A DNA stretch of 54,606 bases from Prevotella sp. (GCA_017400455.1 JAFPTC010000132.1:1-54606), one strand, 5' to 3'; counted from the first letter of the stretch, positions 36,858 through 45,739 are shown. Numbers and translations: made by a program. Notes: generated by a model from the letters alone, not told the origin.

Positions 36858-39425
36858 ATGAAGCGATTTCTTTTATCCCTTTTTGCCACGGCGTTGTTCA
36901 TGCCTGCGCTGGCCCAGCTTGGTGCCGACGGCTATTATCGCGTGAAGAACTTCAAGTCACAGCGCTATATCATCATGATCGACAACAAGAGCAAAGGCGT
37001 CGATCCCAACTCTACCACCTACGACCTTGATGCCATGATGACCATCAAGCCGTTCAGCAAGGTGGCCGCCGAGGCTGGCTCCGTGGTCTACATCCAGAAC
37101 TGTGGCGGCAATCAGTACAATCTCATTGCCCAGGGCACCGACGTCCACGCCACCACTGGCCGCTACCTCACCCTCACCACGGGCAGCAGCTCGCAGCACA
37201 CCTATTTCGCCTCTGCTGTCGTTTCAGGTGTAACGGTCTATCTCTTCGACGAGCAGTACATGGGCACCGAAGGCCGTCTCTCCACAGCCAACAATGCCGG
37301 TGCCGGTGGCGATGTCTATCGTCATTGGCTCATCCAGCCCATCTCTGCAACCAGCGATGACAACTATTTCGGCATCAAGGCCGACGTCACCGCCGGTGAC
37401 AAGCATTATGCTGCCGCCTACTATTCCTTCCCCTACAGCTTCGCCTCTTCGGGCATGAAGGCCTATTCCGTCACCAAGCTCGACGGTGAGTATGCCGTCT
37501 GGCAGCCGGTCGACGGTGTGGTGGCCGGAGCGACGCCCGTCATCGTAGAGTGTCCAGGCACCGAGCCATCCGACAACCGACTCAACCTCCTGGCTTCCGG
37601 TGGCGTCAGTCCCGCTGGCAACCTGCTCAAGGGCGTTTATCTGAACAACTCCTGGGTCGATTTCATCAGCGAGACATCCTACCATTTCAATGCCACGCGC
37701 AACGATGCCTCCACCATGCGCCTGCTCGGCGTCACGTCCGAAGGCAAGCTGGGCTTTGTGAAGTCGAGCGAGAAATACATTCCTGAGAACACCGCCTATC
37801 TCACCGTTCCCGCTGGCTCGCCCGACGAGATTACGCTGGTCACCCAGGCCGAGTACGATGCCATCTTGGCAGCCGATGCCGTCACCGTGACGGCTCGCGA
37901 CTGCAGCCGTGAGTATGGCGAGGCCAACCCCACCTTCGAGTATGATGTCGAGGGCACCCTGAAGGGCCAGCCCAGCCTCAGCTGCTCGGCCACGCCGTCG
38001 TCGCCCGTGGGCACCTATCCCATTGTGGTCACTCAGGGCACGGTCACCAACCGCAGCTTCACCGCCCATAACGGCACGCTCACCGTCACCCAGGCCCCCC
38101 TCACCGTCACGGCCCGCAGCTTCACCATCAAGCAGAACGAGCCACTGCCGCAGTTTGTCTGCGACTATGCCGGCTTCAAGCTCGGCGAGACTGCCGCTGT
38201 GCTCTCTGCCAAGCCCCAGCTCGCCTGCGACGTGCCCGCCGACCGTACGCCTGGCACCTATCCCATCACCGTCAGCGGTGCTGAAGCCCAGAACTACAGC
38301 ATCACCCATGTTGCCGGCACGCTCACCATTCTTGAGGCCGATCCCATCACCGTCACCGCCACCAGCCTTTCCAAGGAGTATGGCGACGCCCTGCCCAAGC
38401 TGTCGTGGACGGTCGAGGGTGGTACCCTCACGGGAGAGCCAGTGCTCCAGTGCGAGGCCACCGAGTCGTCGCTGCCCGGTACCTACGCCATTACGCTGAG
38501 CAAGGGCACCATCGACTATCCCAACCTGATCCTCGTCGACGGCACACTCACCGTGACCAAGGCTCCGCTCACCATCTCGACCGGCACTTACACCATGAAG
38601 CAGACCGACGAGCTGCCCACCTTCGAGCCCATCTACGAAGGCTTCAAGCTGGGCGAGACCGAGTCCGTGCTCACCAGCAAGCCCCAGATGAACGTCGTGA
38701 TGCCCACTGAGGGTGCTTATGAGCCCGGTGAATACGAGATTGAGGTCAGCGGTGCTCAGGCCGACAACTACGACATCAGCTACCGTTCCGGCCGCCTCAT
38801 CATCACCGAGGCCGATCAGGTGGTGGTGGTCGCTGCCGATGCCACCATGGTCTATGGCGACCCGCTGCCCCAGTTCACCTATCAGATCAGTAGCGACGAC
38901 GTCGAGGGCCAGCCCGTGGTCAGTTGCGAGGCCACCAGCGCCTCGCCCGTGGGCACCTATCCCATTGTTGTCCAGGCCGGCACCATCAGCTATCCCAACC
39001 TGAAGCTGGTCAACGGCACGCTCACCATCACCAAGGCCCCGCTGAAGGCATCCGTGGCCGACTACTCTCGCGAGCAGGGCCAGGAGAACCCCGTTTTTGA
39101 GGTGCTCTACGAAGGCTTCCGCAATGGTGACGATGCCTCGGTGCTGATTGCCGCTCCCGTGGCCACCACTTCGGCCACCGCTGCCAGCCCCGCCGGCGTC
39201 TATGACATCACCGTTTCGGGTGGCGAGGCTCAGAACTACGCCTTCACCTATGTCGGCGGCAAGCTCACGATCACCGTGCCCAGCGGCATTGCCTCGCTGG
39301 TGCTCTCGGCCCCTGCCGACGTCTACTCGCTCACGGGCCGCAAGCTGCGCTCGCAGGTCACCAGCCTCCAGGGCCTTCCCCGTGGCGTTTATGTGGTCAA
39401 CGGTCGCAAGGTTGTGGTGAAGTAA
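36858..39425 (+). CDS. Secreted MBG-domain repeat protein with sorting-type C-terminus
   Basis: An 855-residue exported protein. The signal peptide is LLSLFATALFMPALAQ. Residues about 20-330 form an unassigned N-terminal region that begins ADGYYRVKNFKSQRYIIM. Residues about 340-810 hold about six MBG-type Ig-like repeats, alternating between the types VTVTARDCSREYGEANPTF and LTVTARSFTIKQNEPLPQF, each closing with NGTLTVT-like strands. The last 30 residues (VYSLTGRKL, then LPRGVYVVNGRKVVVK) resemble the C-terminal sorting signal of Prevotella type IX secretion substrates. The start at 36858 was chosen because a terminator precedes it. The likely role is cell-surface display or adhesion. Confidence 0.87.
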   Translation: MKRFLLSLFATALFMPALAQLGADGYYRVKNFKSQRYIIMIDNKSKGVDPNSTTYDLDAMMTIKPFSKVAAEAGSVVYIQNCGGNQYNLIAQGTDVHATTGRYLTLTTGSSSQHTYFASAVVSGVTVYLFDEQYMGTEGRLSTANNAGAGGDVYRHWLIQPISATSDDNYFGIKADVTAGDKHYAAAYYSFPYSFASSGMKAYSVTKLDGEYAVWQPVDGVVAGATPVIVECPGTEPSDNRLNLLASGGVSPAGNLLKGVYLNNSWVDFISETSYHFNATRNDASTMRLLGVTSEGKLGFVKSSEKYIPENTAYLTVPAGSPDEITLVTQAEYDAILAADAVTVTARDCSREYGEANPTFEYDVEGTLKGQPSLSCSATPSSPVGTYPIVVTQGTVTNRSFTAHNGTLTVTQAPLTVTARSFTIKQNEPLPQFVCDYAGFKLGETAAVLSAKPQLACDVPADRTPGTYPITVSGAEAQNYSITHVAGTLTILEADPITVTATSLSKEYGDALPKLSWTVEGGTLTGEPVLQCEATESSLPGTYAITLSKGTIDYPNLILVDGTLTVTKAPLTISTGTYTMKQTDELPTFEPIYEGFKLGETESVLTSKPQMNVVMPTEGAYEPGEYEIEVSGAQADNYDISYRSGRLIITEADQVVVVAADATMVYGDPLPQFTYQISSDDVEGQPVVSCEATSASPVGTYPIVVQAGTISYPNLKLVNGTLTITKAPLKASVADYSREQGQENPVFEVLYEGFRNGDDASVLIAAPVATTSATAASPAGVYDITVSGGEAQNYAFTYVGGKLTITVPSGIASLVLSAPADVYSLTGRKLRSQVTSLQGLPRGVYVVNGRKVVVK

Positions 39426-39440
39426 TAAAAGGGGGAAACG

Positions 39441-39573
39441 CCCCACGAAAAAATCTCACGTGAGAAATTTTCACGCGGAGCCTCCGCAGAAAAATTTCTC
39501 ACGTGAGATTTTTTTACGGGAGGCCTTCCCAGAAAAATTTCTCACGTGAGATTTTTTCACGCGGAGCCTCCTC
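39441..39573. repeat. CACGTG palindrome repeat, copy 3 (three units, 43-base period)
   Basis: TCTCACGTGAGA occurs at 39454-39465, 39497-39508 and 39540-39551, spaced exactly 43 bases, separated by GGAGCCTCC- and GGAGGCCTTCCC-type flanks. It lies between the convergent stops at 39425 and 39590 and could fold as hairpins with T-tracts, perhaps acting as a two-way terminator. Confidence 0.8.
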
Positions 39574-39589
39574 ATTGTTCGCTGCCCTC

Positions 39590-40735
39590 TTAAAAAATTC
39601 TTTTTGTGATTCTGAGGTTCAGCACGGGGAAGGCGCTGAACTTCTTAAACAGGTCGATGTATTCGCCCACCTTTCCCTGTACGTTCGTGATGTCGTTCAC
39701 CAGGTCCGTGCCGTCGTGGGTCACCACCTTCGGCACGCCGCCCCAGAACATCACGCCCAGGTCGAACGACAGGTGCCACGAGTCGTCGCCCTTCAGCAGC
39801 CGTCCGCCATAGCCGAAGCCCACATAGGGCTTCACGCGGTTGGCGTAGGCGTATGCCCTCACCATCGAGTTCTCGTCGGGTGTCATCCTGTAGGGCGTGC
39901 CCTTGGCTATTCTCACGTCGCCCTTGTGGTGAATCACGTCGCCCTCGGCATAGTATTCGTCGCCGATGAACTGGTCGTATTCCGCCACCACATCCTCCTC
40001 GTAGAGCTGGTCTTCCTTGTAGTCGCCCATGTAGATGCTCATCTTGCCGTAGTATTCCAGCCGGCTCTTCAGGTCCAGCTGACCCTGGGCGTCGTCCAGG
40101 TAGATGTCGGTGCCGTTCAGCCGCAGGATGGGCTCGCCGTTCATGGCTTTGTTGTAGAGCGAGTTATACATGTTCACCGCCATCAGCGACGGCATGTCCT
40201 TCATGCTGTTCACGGCCTTGCCTATCTGGCGATTGCCCAGGAAGACGCCCGCCGACAGGTGCCAGTGCTTGTTGCGGAAGGGCTTCACGTCCACCAGCAG
40301 CTTCCAGTTCCAGTAGGTGGGCCGTCCTTCCATCACCACCTGGTTGTCCACCGTGTTGCCCGTCAGGTCCTCCAGCAGGCTCGACAGCCGGTTGAATTTC
40401 GACTGGCTCAGCACGGGGTCGTCGCCCACGTCCACGCCGAAGTGCATGTCCTGCTTCACGTGGGGCATGAAGGCATAGCCGGCGCGCAGGTCCACCACCT
40501 TGCTCAGCGGCAGGGCCAGGTCCAGTCCTATGCCCGTCGTGCCGGCTGTCAGCGACACGTCCAGGTGGCTCGCGTCCAGTTTCAGCCAGCTGAAGGCATT
40601 CTTCAGTGTGGGATAGCTCTCGGGAATCGTCTGACGCCACGTAGGGGGCAGGCTGTCGGTGCCCAGGCCGTCGCCCAGGGCTCCCATGGCCGTCAGGGTC
40701 CATCCTGTGGCCAGGAAAAACAATAGTCGTCTCAT
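39590..40735 (-). CDS. Predicted outer-membrane beta-barrel protein, function unknown
   Basis: A 381-residue exported protein with a signal peptide (RLLFFLATGWTLTAMGA) and alternating amphipathic strands: HLDVSLTAGTTGIGLDLALP, VDLRAGYAFMPHV, LSFDLGVMFWGGV. It ends in VLNLRITKRIF, and a terminal Phe is typical of barrels inserted by BamA. The middle (about 90-300) carries DUF-like Bacteroidales sequence I cannot name. It has its own promoter on the minus strand and no operon partner. It converges with the MBG protein across a palindrome block. Confidence 0.8.
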   Translation of the reverse strand: MRRLLFFLATGWTLTAMGALGDGLGTDSLPPTWRQTIPESYPTLKNAFSWLKLDASHLDVSLTAGTTGIGLDLALPLSKVVDLRAGYAFMPHVKQDMHFGVDVGDDPVLSQSKFNRLSSLLEDLTGNTVDNQVVMEGRPTYWNWKLLVDVKPFRNKHWHLSAGVFLGNRQIGKAVNSMKDMPSLMAVNMYNSLYNKAMNGEPILRLNGTDIYLDDAQGQLDLKSRLEYYGKMSIYMGDYKEDQLYEEDVVAEYDQFIGDEYYAEGDVIHHKGDVRIAKGTPYRMTPDENSMVRAYAYANRVKPYVGFGYGGRLLKGDDSWHLSFDLGVMFWGGVPKVVTHDGTDLVNDITNVQGKVGEYIDLFKKFSAFPVLNLRITKRIF

Positions 40736-40766
40736 CTTTGTGAATTGCTCTCTTCTATAACGGCTG

Positions 40767-40774
40767 CAAAATTA
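40767..40774 (-). promoter_or_regulatory. -7 promoter element of the beta-barrel gene
   Basis: The minus strand reads TAATTTTG, 32 bases before the ATG at 40735. Confidence 0.55.
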
Positions 40775-40887
40775 CTCATTTCGCCCGACATGACCAAGCA
40801 ATAGGGCCGCTTTTTCCCCGTCACGGCCCATTTTTTGACCTTCCACGCCCCATTTTTCCACTTCCGGCGAAAAAAGTGACTAAAATA

Positions 40888-40919
40888 TTTGGCCGTTTGC
40901 TTTTTTCTCACTACCTTTG
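40888..40919 (+). promoter_or_regulatory. Promoter of tRNA-Val
   Basis: TTTG at 40888-40891 and TACCTTTG at 40912-40919 are 20 bases apart, a full consensus match. The tRNA begins 23 bases downstream. Confidence 0.7.
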
Positions 40920-40942
40920 CACCCGCTTAGTCAAAGGCTAAG

Positions 40943-41017
40943 GGGCGTTTAGCTCAGTTGGTTTAGAGCATCTGCCTTACAAGCAGAGGGTCGGCGGTTC
41001 GAATCCGTCAACGCCCA
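40943..41017 (+). tRNA. tRNA-Val (anticodon TAC)
   Basis: A 75-base cloverleaf. The acceptor GGGCGTT pairs with AACGCCC, discriminator A follows, and CCA is not encoded. The D-arm contains AGCTCAGTTGGTTTAGAGC, the anticodon arm is TCTGC-CTTACAA-GCAGA with anticodon TAC (reads GTA and related Val codons), and the T-arm contains GGTTCGAATCC. It stands alone just before purB. Confidence 0.96.
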
Positions 41018-41034
41018 CATAGAACGTTCAGTGT

Positions 41035-41053
41035 GTTGCGGCTCGGCCGCAAC
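41035..41053 (+). terminator. Hairpin between tRNA-Val and purB
   Basis: GTTGCGGC (41035-41042) pairs perfectly with GCCGCAAC (41046-41053) around a 3-base loop, followed by TTTCATTT. It may end tRNA transcription or attenuate purB, which has no promoter consensus of its own in the gap. Confidence 0.45.
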
Positions 41054-41071
41054 TTTCATTTCAAAGAAAAT

Positions 41072-42514
41072 ATGGAATTATCAGTATTGACAGCCGTTTC
41101 GCCTATTGACGGCCGTTACCGTGGAAAAACCCACTCGCTGGCAGAGTATTTTTCTGAATATGCGCTTGTACGCTATCGTGTACGCGTGGAAATCGAGTAT
41201 TTTATTGCCCTCTGCGAGCTTCCCCTTCCCCAACTGGCCTCCTTCCCCCATGATTTGTTCGACGCCCTGCGCGACATCTACCGTCGCTTCACCACCGCTG
41301 ATGCTCAGCGCGTGAAGGACATCGAGGCCATCACCAATCACGACGTCAAGGCCGTGGAATATTTCATCAAGGAGCGCTTCGACGCCATCTTCGCCGCCTC
41401 GTCGGCCGCCGCTGCCTCGTCGGCCCCTGCCGCCGTGCCCTCCGCCGCCTCGTCGGCCGCTGCTGCGCCTGCCGCTGTGCCCTCCGCTTCTCCGGAGGGC
41501 TACAAGAACTTCGTCCACTTTGGCCTCACCTCCCAGGACATCAACAACACCTCCGTTCCCCTGTCGCTGAAGGAGGCCGTGGCCGACGTCTACATCCCCC
41601 TGCTCGAAGAACTCATCGAGCAGCTCAACGACTACGCCCAGGAGTGGCGCAACGTGCCCATGCTGGCCCGCACCCACGGCCAGCCTGCCTCACCCACGCG
41701 GCTGGGCAAGGAAATCATGGTCTACGTCTATCGCCTCGAAGAGCAGCTGCGCACCCTGAAGGACTGCCCCTACACCGCCAAGTTCGGCGGCGCCACCGGC
41801 AACTTCAACGCCCATCACGTGGCCTATCCCGACATCGACTGGCGCCAGTTTGCCGACCATTTCGTCAGCGACTATCTCGGCCTGGAGCGCGAGCAGTACA
41901 CCACCCAAATATCGAACTACGACCACCTGGCCGCCCTTATGGACGCCCTGCGCCGCATCAACACCATCGTCATCGACCTCGACCGCGACTTCTGGATGTA
42001 CATCTCCATGGACTACTTCAAGCAGCGCATCAAGGCCGGCGAGGTGGGCAGCAGCGCCATGCCCCACAAGGTGAACCCCATCGACTACGAGAACTCCGAG
42101 GGCAACCTCGGCATGGCCAACGCCGTGCTGGCCTTCCTGGCCCAGAAGCTGCCCGTCAGCCGTCTGCAGCGCGACCTCACCGACTCTACTGTGCTGCGCA
42201 ACGTAGGCGTGCCCCTCGGTCATGCGCTCATCGCCTTCCAGAGCACGCTCAAGGGCCTGCGCAAGCTCATCCTCAACGAGGAGAAGCTCCGCCAGGACCT
42301 CGACGCCACCTGGCCCGTCGTGGCCGAGGCCATACAGACCATCCTGCGCCGAGAGGGCTATCCCAACCCCTACGAGACGCTGAAGCAGCTCACCCGCACC
42401 AACGAGAAAATCACCCACCAGTCAATCAAGGACTTCATCCAGACGCTGCAGGTGTCCGACCAGGTGAAGGCTGAGCTCGAACAAATCACGCCCGCCAACT
42501 ACACGGGCGTATAG
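41072..42514 (+). CDS. purB: Adenylosuccinate lyase with Ala/Ser/Pro-rich insertion
   Basis: A 480-residue enzyme of purine synthesis that cleaves SAICAR and adenylosuccinate, releasing fumarate. The start is at MELSVLTAVSPIDGRYRG. Signatures are GLTSQDINNT, ARTHGQPASPT and the mobile catalytic loop GSSAMPHKVNPIDYEN. Unusually, residues 108-143 (41393-41500) are an insert almost only of Ala, Ser, Pro and Val (PAAVPSAASSAAAAPAAVPS) between the conserved KERFD and YKNFVHFGL segments. Bacteroidales PurB is normally about 448 residues, so the extra length equals the insert. A related repeat lies in asnS nearby. Confidence 0.95.
   Translation: MELSVLTAVSPIDGRYRGKTHSLAEYFSEYALVRYRVRVEIEYFIALCELPLPQLASFPHDLFDALRDIYRRFTTADAQRVKDIEAITNHDVKAVEYFIKERFDAIFAASSAAAASSAPAAVPSAASSAAAAPAAVPSASPEGYKNFVHFGLTSQDINNTSVPLSLKEAVADVYIPLLEELIEQLNDYAQEWRNVPMLARTHGQPASPTRLGKEIMVYVYRLEEQLRTLKDCPYTAKFGGATGNFNAHHVAYPDIDWRQFADHFVSDYLGLEREQYTTQISNYDHLAALMDALRRINTIVIDLDRDFWMYISMDYFKQRIKAGEVGSSAMPHKVNPIDYENSEGNLGMANAVLAFLAQKLPVSRLQRDLTDSTVLRNVGVPLGHALIAFQSTLKGLRKLILNEEKLRQDLDATWPVVAEAIQTILRREGYPNPYETLKQLTRTNEKITHQSIKDFIQTLQVSDQVKAELEQITPANYTGV
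41393..41500 (+). repeat. In-frame Ala/Ser/Pro/Val coding insert in purB
   Basis: 108 bases of codons for Ala, Ser, Pro and Val, with two related copies of an AAVPSAxSx-like unit. It is flanked on both sides by conserved purB sequence and keeps the frame. It shares unit sequence (GCCGCTGTGCCC) with the array in asnS. Confidence 0.8.
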
Positions 42515-42622
42515 AGGCAAGTCAGTAAAAAGATTGTAACCTCGGGCGCCATGGCCAGCCATCGGCCGCCCACTCTTCAAATAGTAAAAACACCCAGCCG
42601 CGAGGCCTAATAAACGATCATT

Positions 42623-43996
42623 ATGGAAATGGAAAACGAAAAGACACAGGATCAGCTCCACGAGGAGCCTAAAGCAAGCCGCGAAGGCTATCAGAAAGAA
42701 TTCCGCCCGGTAGGACGCTCACCCCGTCCAAGGATTCACACCAACACACGTCCTGCCAACAACGCTTACGAACGCCCAGCTTATGGACGCCGCCCCTTCA
42801 ACGGAGGCGACGACGAGGGCGCCTTCCGTCCCGAAGGCTTTGGCTCGTCGCTGCAGAATACTCAGCAGCAGCGGCCCTATCGCCCGCGTACCAATTATAA
42901 TAATAACGGCGGCTACGGCCAGTCCCGTCAGCAGGGCGGCTATCAGCCTCGCCAGCAGGGCGGCTATCGTCCCCGCTACAATCAGGACGCCGACGGCCAG
43001 CAGGGCTACCAGCCCCGTCCGCGCTATAACCAGGATGCCGACGGCCAGCAGGGCTATCAGCCCCGTCAGCGCTATGGCCAGCCCCGTCAGCAGGGCTACG
43101 GTCAGCAGCAGGGCTACGGCCAGCGTCCCTACGGACAGAACAAGCCCTACGGGCCCCGTAAGCCCTACGGACAGCAGGGACAGAAACCCCGCCGTCCGCA
43201 TTCGGCCGACTACGATCCCAATGCAAAATACTCCATGAAGAAGCGCATCGAGTACAAGGAGCAGACCTTCGACCCCAATGAGCCTATCCGCCTGAACAAG
43301 TTCCTGGCCAATGCCGGTGTATGCAGCCGTCGCGAGGCCGACGAGTTCATCCAGGCTGGTGTTGTCACCGTCAACGGACAGGTGGTCACCGAACTGGGAA
43401 CCAAGGTCATGCGCACCGACGAGGTTCGCTTCCACGAGGAGCCCGTATCGCTGGAGAAGAAGGTCTACGTCCTGCTGAACAAGCCCAAGGACTATGTCAC
43501 CACCAGCGACGACCCCCAGCAGCGCAAGACCGTCATGGACCTCGTCAAGGATGCCTGCCCCGAACGCATCTACCCCGTGGGGCGTCTCGACCGCAACACC
43601 ACCGGCGTGCTCCTGCTCACCAACGACGGCGACCTCGCATCGAAGCTCACGCATCCTAAGTATCTGAAGAAGAAGATATATCACGTCTACCTCGACCGCA
43701 ACGTCACTGCTCACGACCTGCAGCAGATTGCCGAGGGCGTAACCCTCGACGACGGCGAGATCAAGGCCGACGACGTGCAGTATGCTTCGCCCACCGACAA
43801 GAAGCAGGTGGGCATCGAGATCCACTCTGGCAAGAACCGCATCGTGCGCCGCATCTTCGAGTCGCTCGGCTACAAGGTCACCAAGCTCGACCGCGTGCAG
43901 TTTGCAGGCCTCACCAAGAAAAACCTGCGTCGTGGCGACTGGCGATACCTCACCGAGGACGAGGTAGACCGCCTGCGCATGGGAGCATACGAATAA
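42623..43996 (+). CDS. RluB/RsuA-family rRNA pseudouridine synthase with prion-like N-terminus
   Basis: A 457-residue protein. The C-terminal about 240 residues are a complete enzyme: the S4 RNA-binding domain (IRLNKFLANAGVCSRREAD), then the catalytic Asp motif GRLDRNTTGVLLLTNDGDL, KLTHPKYLKKKIYHV and NRIVRRIFESLGYKV. It isomerises a uridine in ribosomal RNA. The first about 210 residues are disordered and strongly biased to Gly, Gln, Tyr, Arg and Pro, with direct repeats (QQGGYQPR; YNQDADGQQGYQPR twice), resembling prion-like or RGG RNA-binding tails. A long low-complexity N-terminus is common in Bacteroidetes RluB-like proteins. The exact rRNA target cannot be told. Confidence 0.93.
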   Translation: MEMENEKTQDQLHEEPKASREGYQKEFRPVGRSPRPRIHTNTRPANNAYERPAYGRRPFNGGDDEGAFRPEGFGSSLQNTQQQRPYRPRTNYNNNGGYGQSRQQGGYQPRQQGGYRPRYNQDADGQQGYQPRPRYNQDADGQQGYQPRQRYGQPRQQGYGQQQGYGQRPYGQNKPYGPRKPYGQQGQKPRRPHSADYDPNAKYSMKKRIEYKEQTFDPNEPIRLNKFLANAGVCSRREADEFIQAGVVTVNGQVVTELGTKVMRTDEVRFHEEPVSLEKKVYVLLNKPKDYVTTSDDPQQRKTVMDLVKDACPERIYPVGRLDRNTTGVLLLTNDGDLASKLTHPKYLKKKIYHVYLDRNVTAHDLQQIAEGVTLDDGEIKADDVQYASPTDKKQVGIEIHSGKNRIVRRIFESLGYKVTKLDRVQFAGLTKKNLRRGDWRYLTEDEVDRLRMGAYE

Positions 43997-44005
43997 TTAA
44001 TTAGG

Positions 44006-44118
44006 AATTAGTAATGAGTAATTATGATTAGACATACATCTAAAGTACCAGGCTATTGACGACTGTCTCATAGCAAAGCTAATCATCATTACTCATTACT
44101 CATTACTCATTACTAATT
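44006..44118. repeat. CATTACT heptamer array with inverted partner before asnS
   Basis: AATTAGTAATGAGTAATTAT (44006-44025) is inverted relative to 44079-44118, where CATTACT is repeated four times in tandem and ends in AATT. ATGATTAG and CTAATCAT extend the pairing. The array ends 10 bases before the asnS ATG. Confidence 0.8.
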
Positions 44119-44128
44119 TAATGAAGAA

Positions 44129-45661
44129 ATGAAAAGAACTAAGATTATCGACGTGCTTCAGTGCACGGAATACGGAAAGGAAGTCTGCGTGAAGGGATGG
44201 GTGCGCACCCACCGCTCGTCTAAGGCCGTTGACTTCATTGCCCTGAACGATGGCTCCACCATCAAGAACGTACAAATCGTGGCCGACCCCGCCGCCTTCG
44301 ACGAAGAACTGCTGAAGCAGATCACCACGGGCGCCTGCATAGGCGTCGAGGGAACGCTCGTCGAGAGCCCCGCCGCAGGTCAGCCCTCAGAGATACAGGC
44401 CGCAAACATCGTCGTCTACGGACTCTGCGACAATACCTATCCCATGCAGAAGAAAGGCCAGAGCTTCGAGGCCATGCGCAAAAACGCTCACCTGCGCCTG
44501 CGCACCAACACCTTCGGAGCCATCATGCGCATCCGCCACAACATGGCCATTGCCATCCACACCTATTTCCACGAGCATGGATTCTACTATTTCAACACAC
44601 CGCTCATCACCGCCAGCGACTGCGAAGGAGCTGGCAACATGTTCCAGGTGACCACCAAGAACCTCTACGACCTGAAGAAGGACGAGAAGGGTAGCATCAT
44701 CTACGACGACGACTTCTTTGGCGAGCAGACCAGCCTCACCGTCAGCGGTCAGCTCGAAGGCGAGCTGGGAGCCACTGCGCTGGGAGCCATCTACACCTTC
44801 GGTCCCACCTTCCGCGCCGAGAACAGTAACACCCCGCGCCATCTGGCCGAGTTCTGGATGGTAGAGCCGGAGGTGGCCTTCATCGACCAGGAAGAACTCA
44901 TGGACCTCGAAGAGGACTTCATCAAATACTGCGTGCGCTGGGCACTCGACCATTGCAAGGACGACCTGGAGTTCCTCAACAAGATGATCGACAAGACGCT
45001 CATCGAGCGCTTGCAGGGTGTCCTCAAGGAAACCTTCGTCCGCCTGACCTACACCGAGGGCATCAACATCCTCCAGAAGGCCATCGCCGACGGTCATCAC
45101 TTCGAGTTCCCCTGCCAGTGGGGCGACGACCTCGCCTCCGAGCACGAGCGCTACCTCGTGGAGGAGCACTTCAAGAAGCCCGTCATTATGACCGACTATC
45201 CCTCCGCCATCAAGTCCTTCTACATGAAGCAAAACCCCGCCGCTGTGCCCGCCTCCTCTTCGGCTGCCGCTGTGCCCGCCGCTTCTTCGGCTGCTGCTGT
45301 GCCCGACGCTTCTCCGGCTGCCGCTGTGCCCGCCGCTTCTCCGGCGGGTTCCATCGGCTATCGTGGCACCATCGCTCCCGGCCCCACCATGCAGGGCACC
45401 GACGTCCTCTTCCCCCAAATTGGCGAAATCATCGGTGGCTCCGTCCGCGAGGAAAGCTACGACAAGCTCATGGCCGAGGTTGAGCGCCGCCAGATGGACC
45501 AGACCCACCTCTGGTGGTATCTCGACACCCGTCGCTACGGCTCATGCCCCCATGCCGGTTTCGGCCTCGGCTTCGAGCGCCTCATCCTCTTTGTCACCGG
45601 CATGCAGAACATACGCGACGTCATTCCCTTCCCACGCACGCCAAAGAGCGCAGAATTCTAA
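44129..45661 (+). CDS. asnS: Asparaginyl-tRNA synthetase with Ala/Pro/Ser-rich tandem insertion
   Basis: A 510-residue class II aminoacyl-tRNA synthetase that charges tRNA-Asn. The N-terminal OB anticodon domain ([20 protein letters not shown]) is followed by motif 2 ([20 protein letters not shown]) and motif 3 ([15 protein letters not shown]). Between FYMKQN and [20 protein letters not shown] lie four tandem 9-residue units AAVPxxSxA (residues 371-406). Family length is near 465-470, so the excess matches the insert. The start follows a heptamer array. No promoter consensus is visible. Confidence 0.96.
   Translation: MKRTKIIDVLQCTEYGKEVCVKGWVRTHRSSKAVDFIALNDGSTIKNVQIVADPAAFDEELLKQITTGACIGVEGTLVESPAAGQPSEIQAANIVVYGLCDNTYPMQKKGQSFEAMRKNAHLRLRTNTFGAIMRIRHNMAIAIHTYFHEHGFYYFNTPLITASDCEGAGNMFQVTTKNLYDLKKDEKGSIIYDDDFFGEQTSLTVSGQLEGELGATALGAIYTFGPTFRAENSNTPRHLAEFWMVEPEVAFIDQEELMDLEEDFIKYCVRWALDHCKDDLEFLNKMIDKTLIERLQGVLKETFVRLTYTEGINILQKAIADGHHFEFPCQWGDDLASEHERYLVEEHFKKPVIMTDYPSAIKSFYMKQNPAAVPASSSAAAVPAASSAAAVPDASPAAAVPAASPAGSIGYRGTIAPGPTMQGTDVLFPQIGEIIGGSVREESYDKLMAEVERRQMDQTHLWWYLDTRRYGSCPHAGFGLGFERLILFVTGMQNIRDVIPFPRTPKSAEF
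45239..45346 (+). repeat. Four tandem 27-base in-frame units in asnS
   Basis: Units at 45239-45265, 45266-45292, 45293-45319 and 45320-45346 encode [27 protein letters not shown] and AAVPAASPA. The total is 108 bases in frame within an otherwise conserved synthetase. It shares the AAVP(A/S)AS unit with the insert in purB 3.8 kb upstream. Confidence 0.9.
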
Positions 45662-45677
45662 AAAAAACAAAGAAAAA

Positions 45678-45709
45678 TTTGCTCATTTAAAAGAAAACAA
45701 CTATCTTTG
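45678..45709 (+). promoter_or_regulatory. Promoter of the 35-residue small protein
   Basis: TTTG at 45678-45681 and TATCTTTG at 45702-45709 are 20 bases apart, an exact consensus. Confidence 0.75.
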
Positions 45710-45739
45710 CACCCAAATTCGTTAAAAGAAAGGAGATAT

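Noticed and set aside
37224-39446. A 740-codon minus-strand frame opposite the MBG protein
   Set aside because: The translation is His/Gly/Val-rich noise produced by the repeats. The plus strand has clear MBG domains and a signal peptide.
39441-39573. Considered as a small CRISPR array because of the regular 43-base period
   Set aside because: The intervals are not unique spacers but part of the repeat, the units alternate in flank orientation, and no cas gene is present.
39503-40726. A 407-codon plus-strand frame opposite the beta-barrel gene
   Set aside because: It starts inside the palindrome repeats and its translation is His/Val-rich shadow sequence. The minus-strand gene has a signal peptide, promoter and barrel strands.
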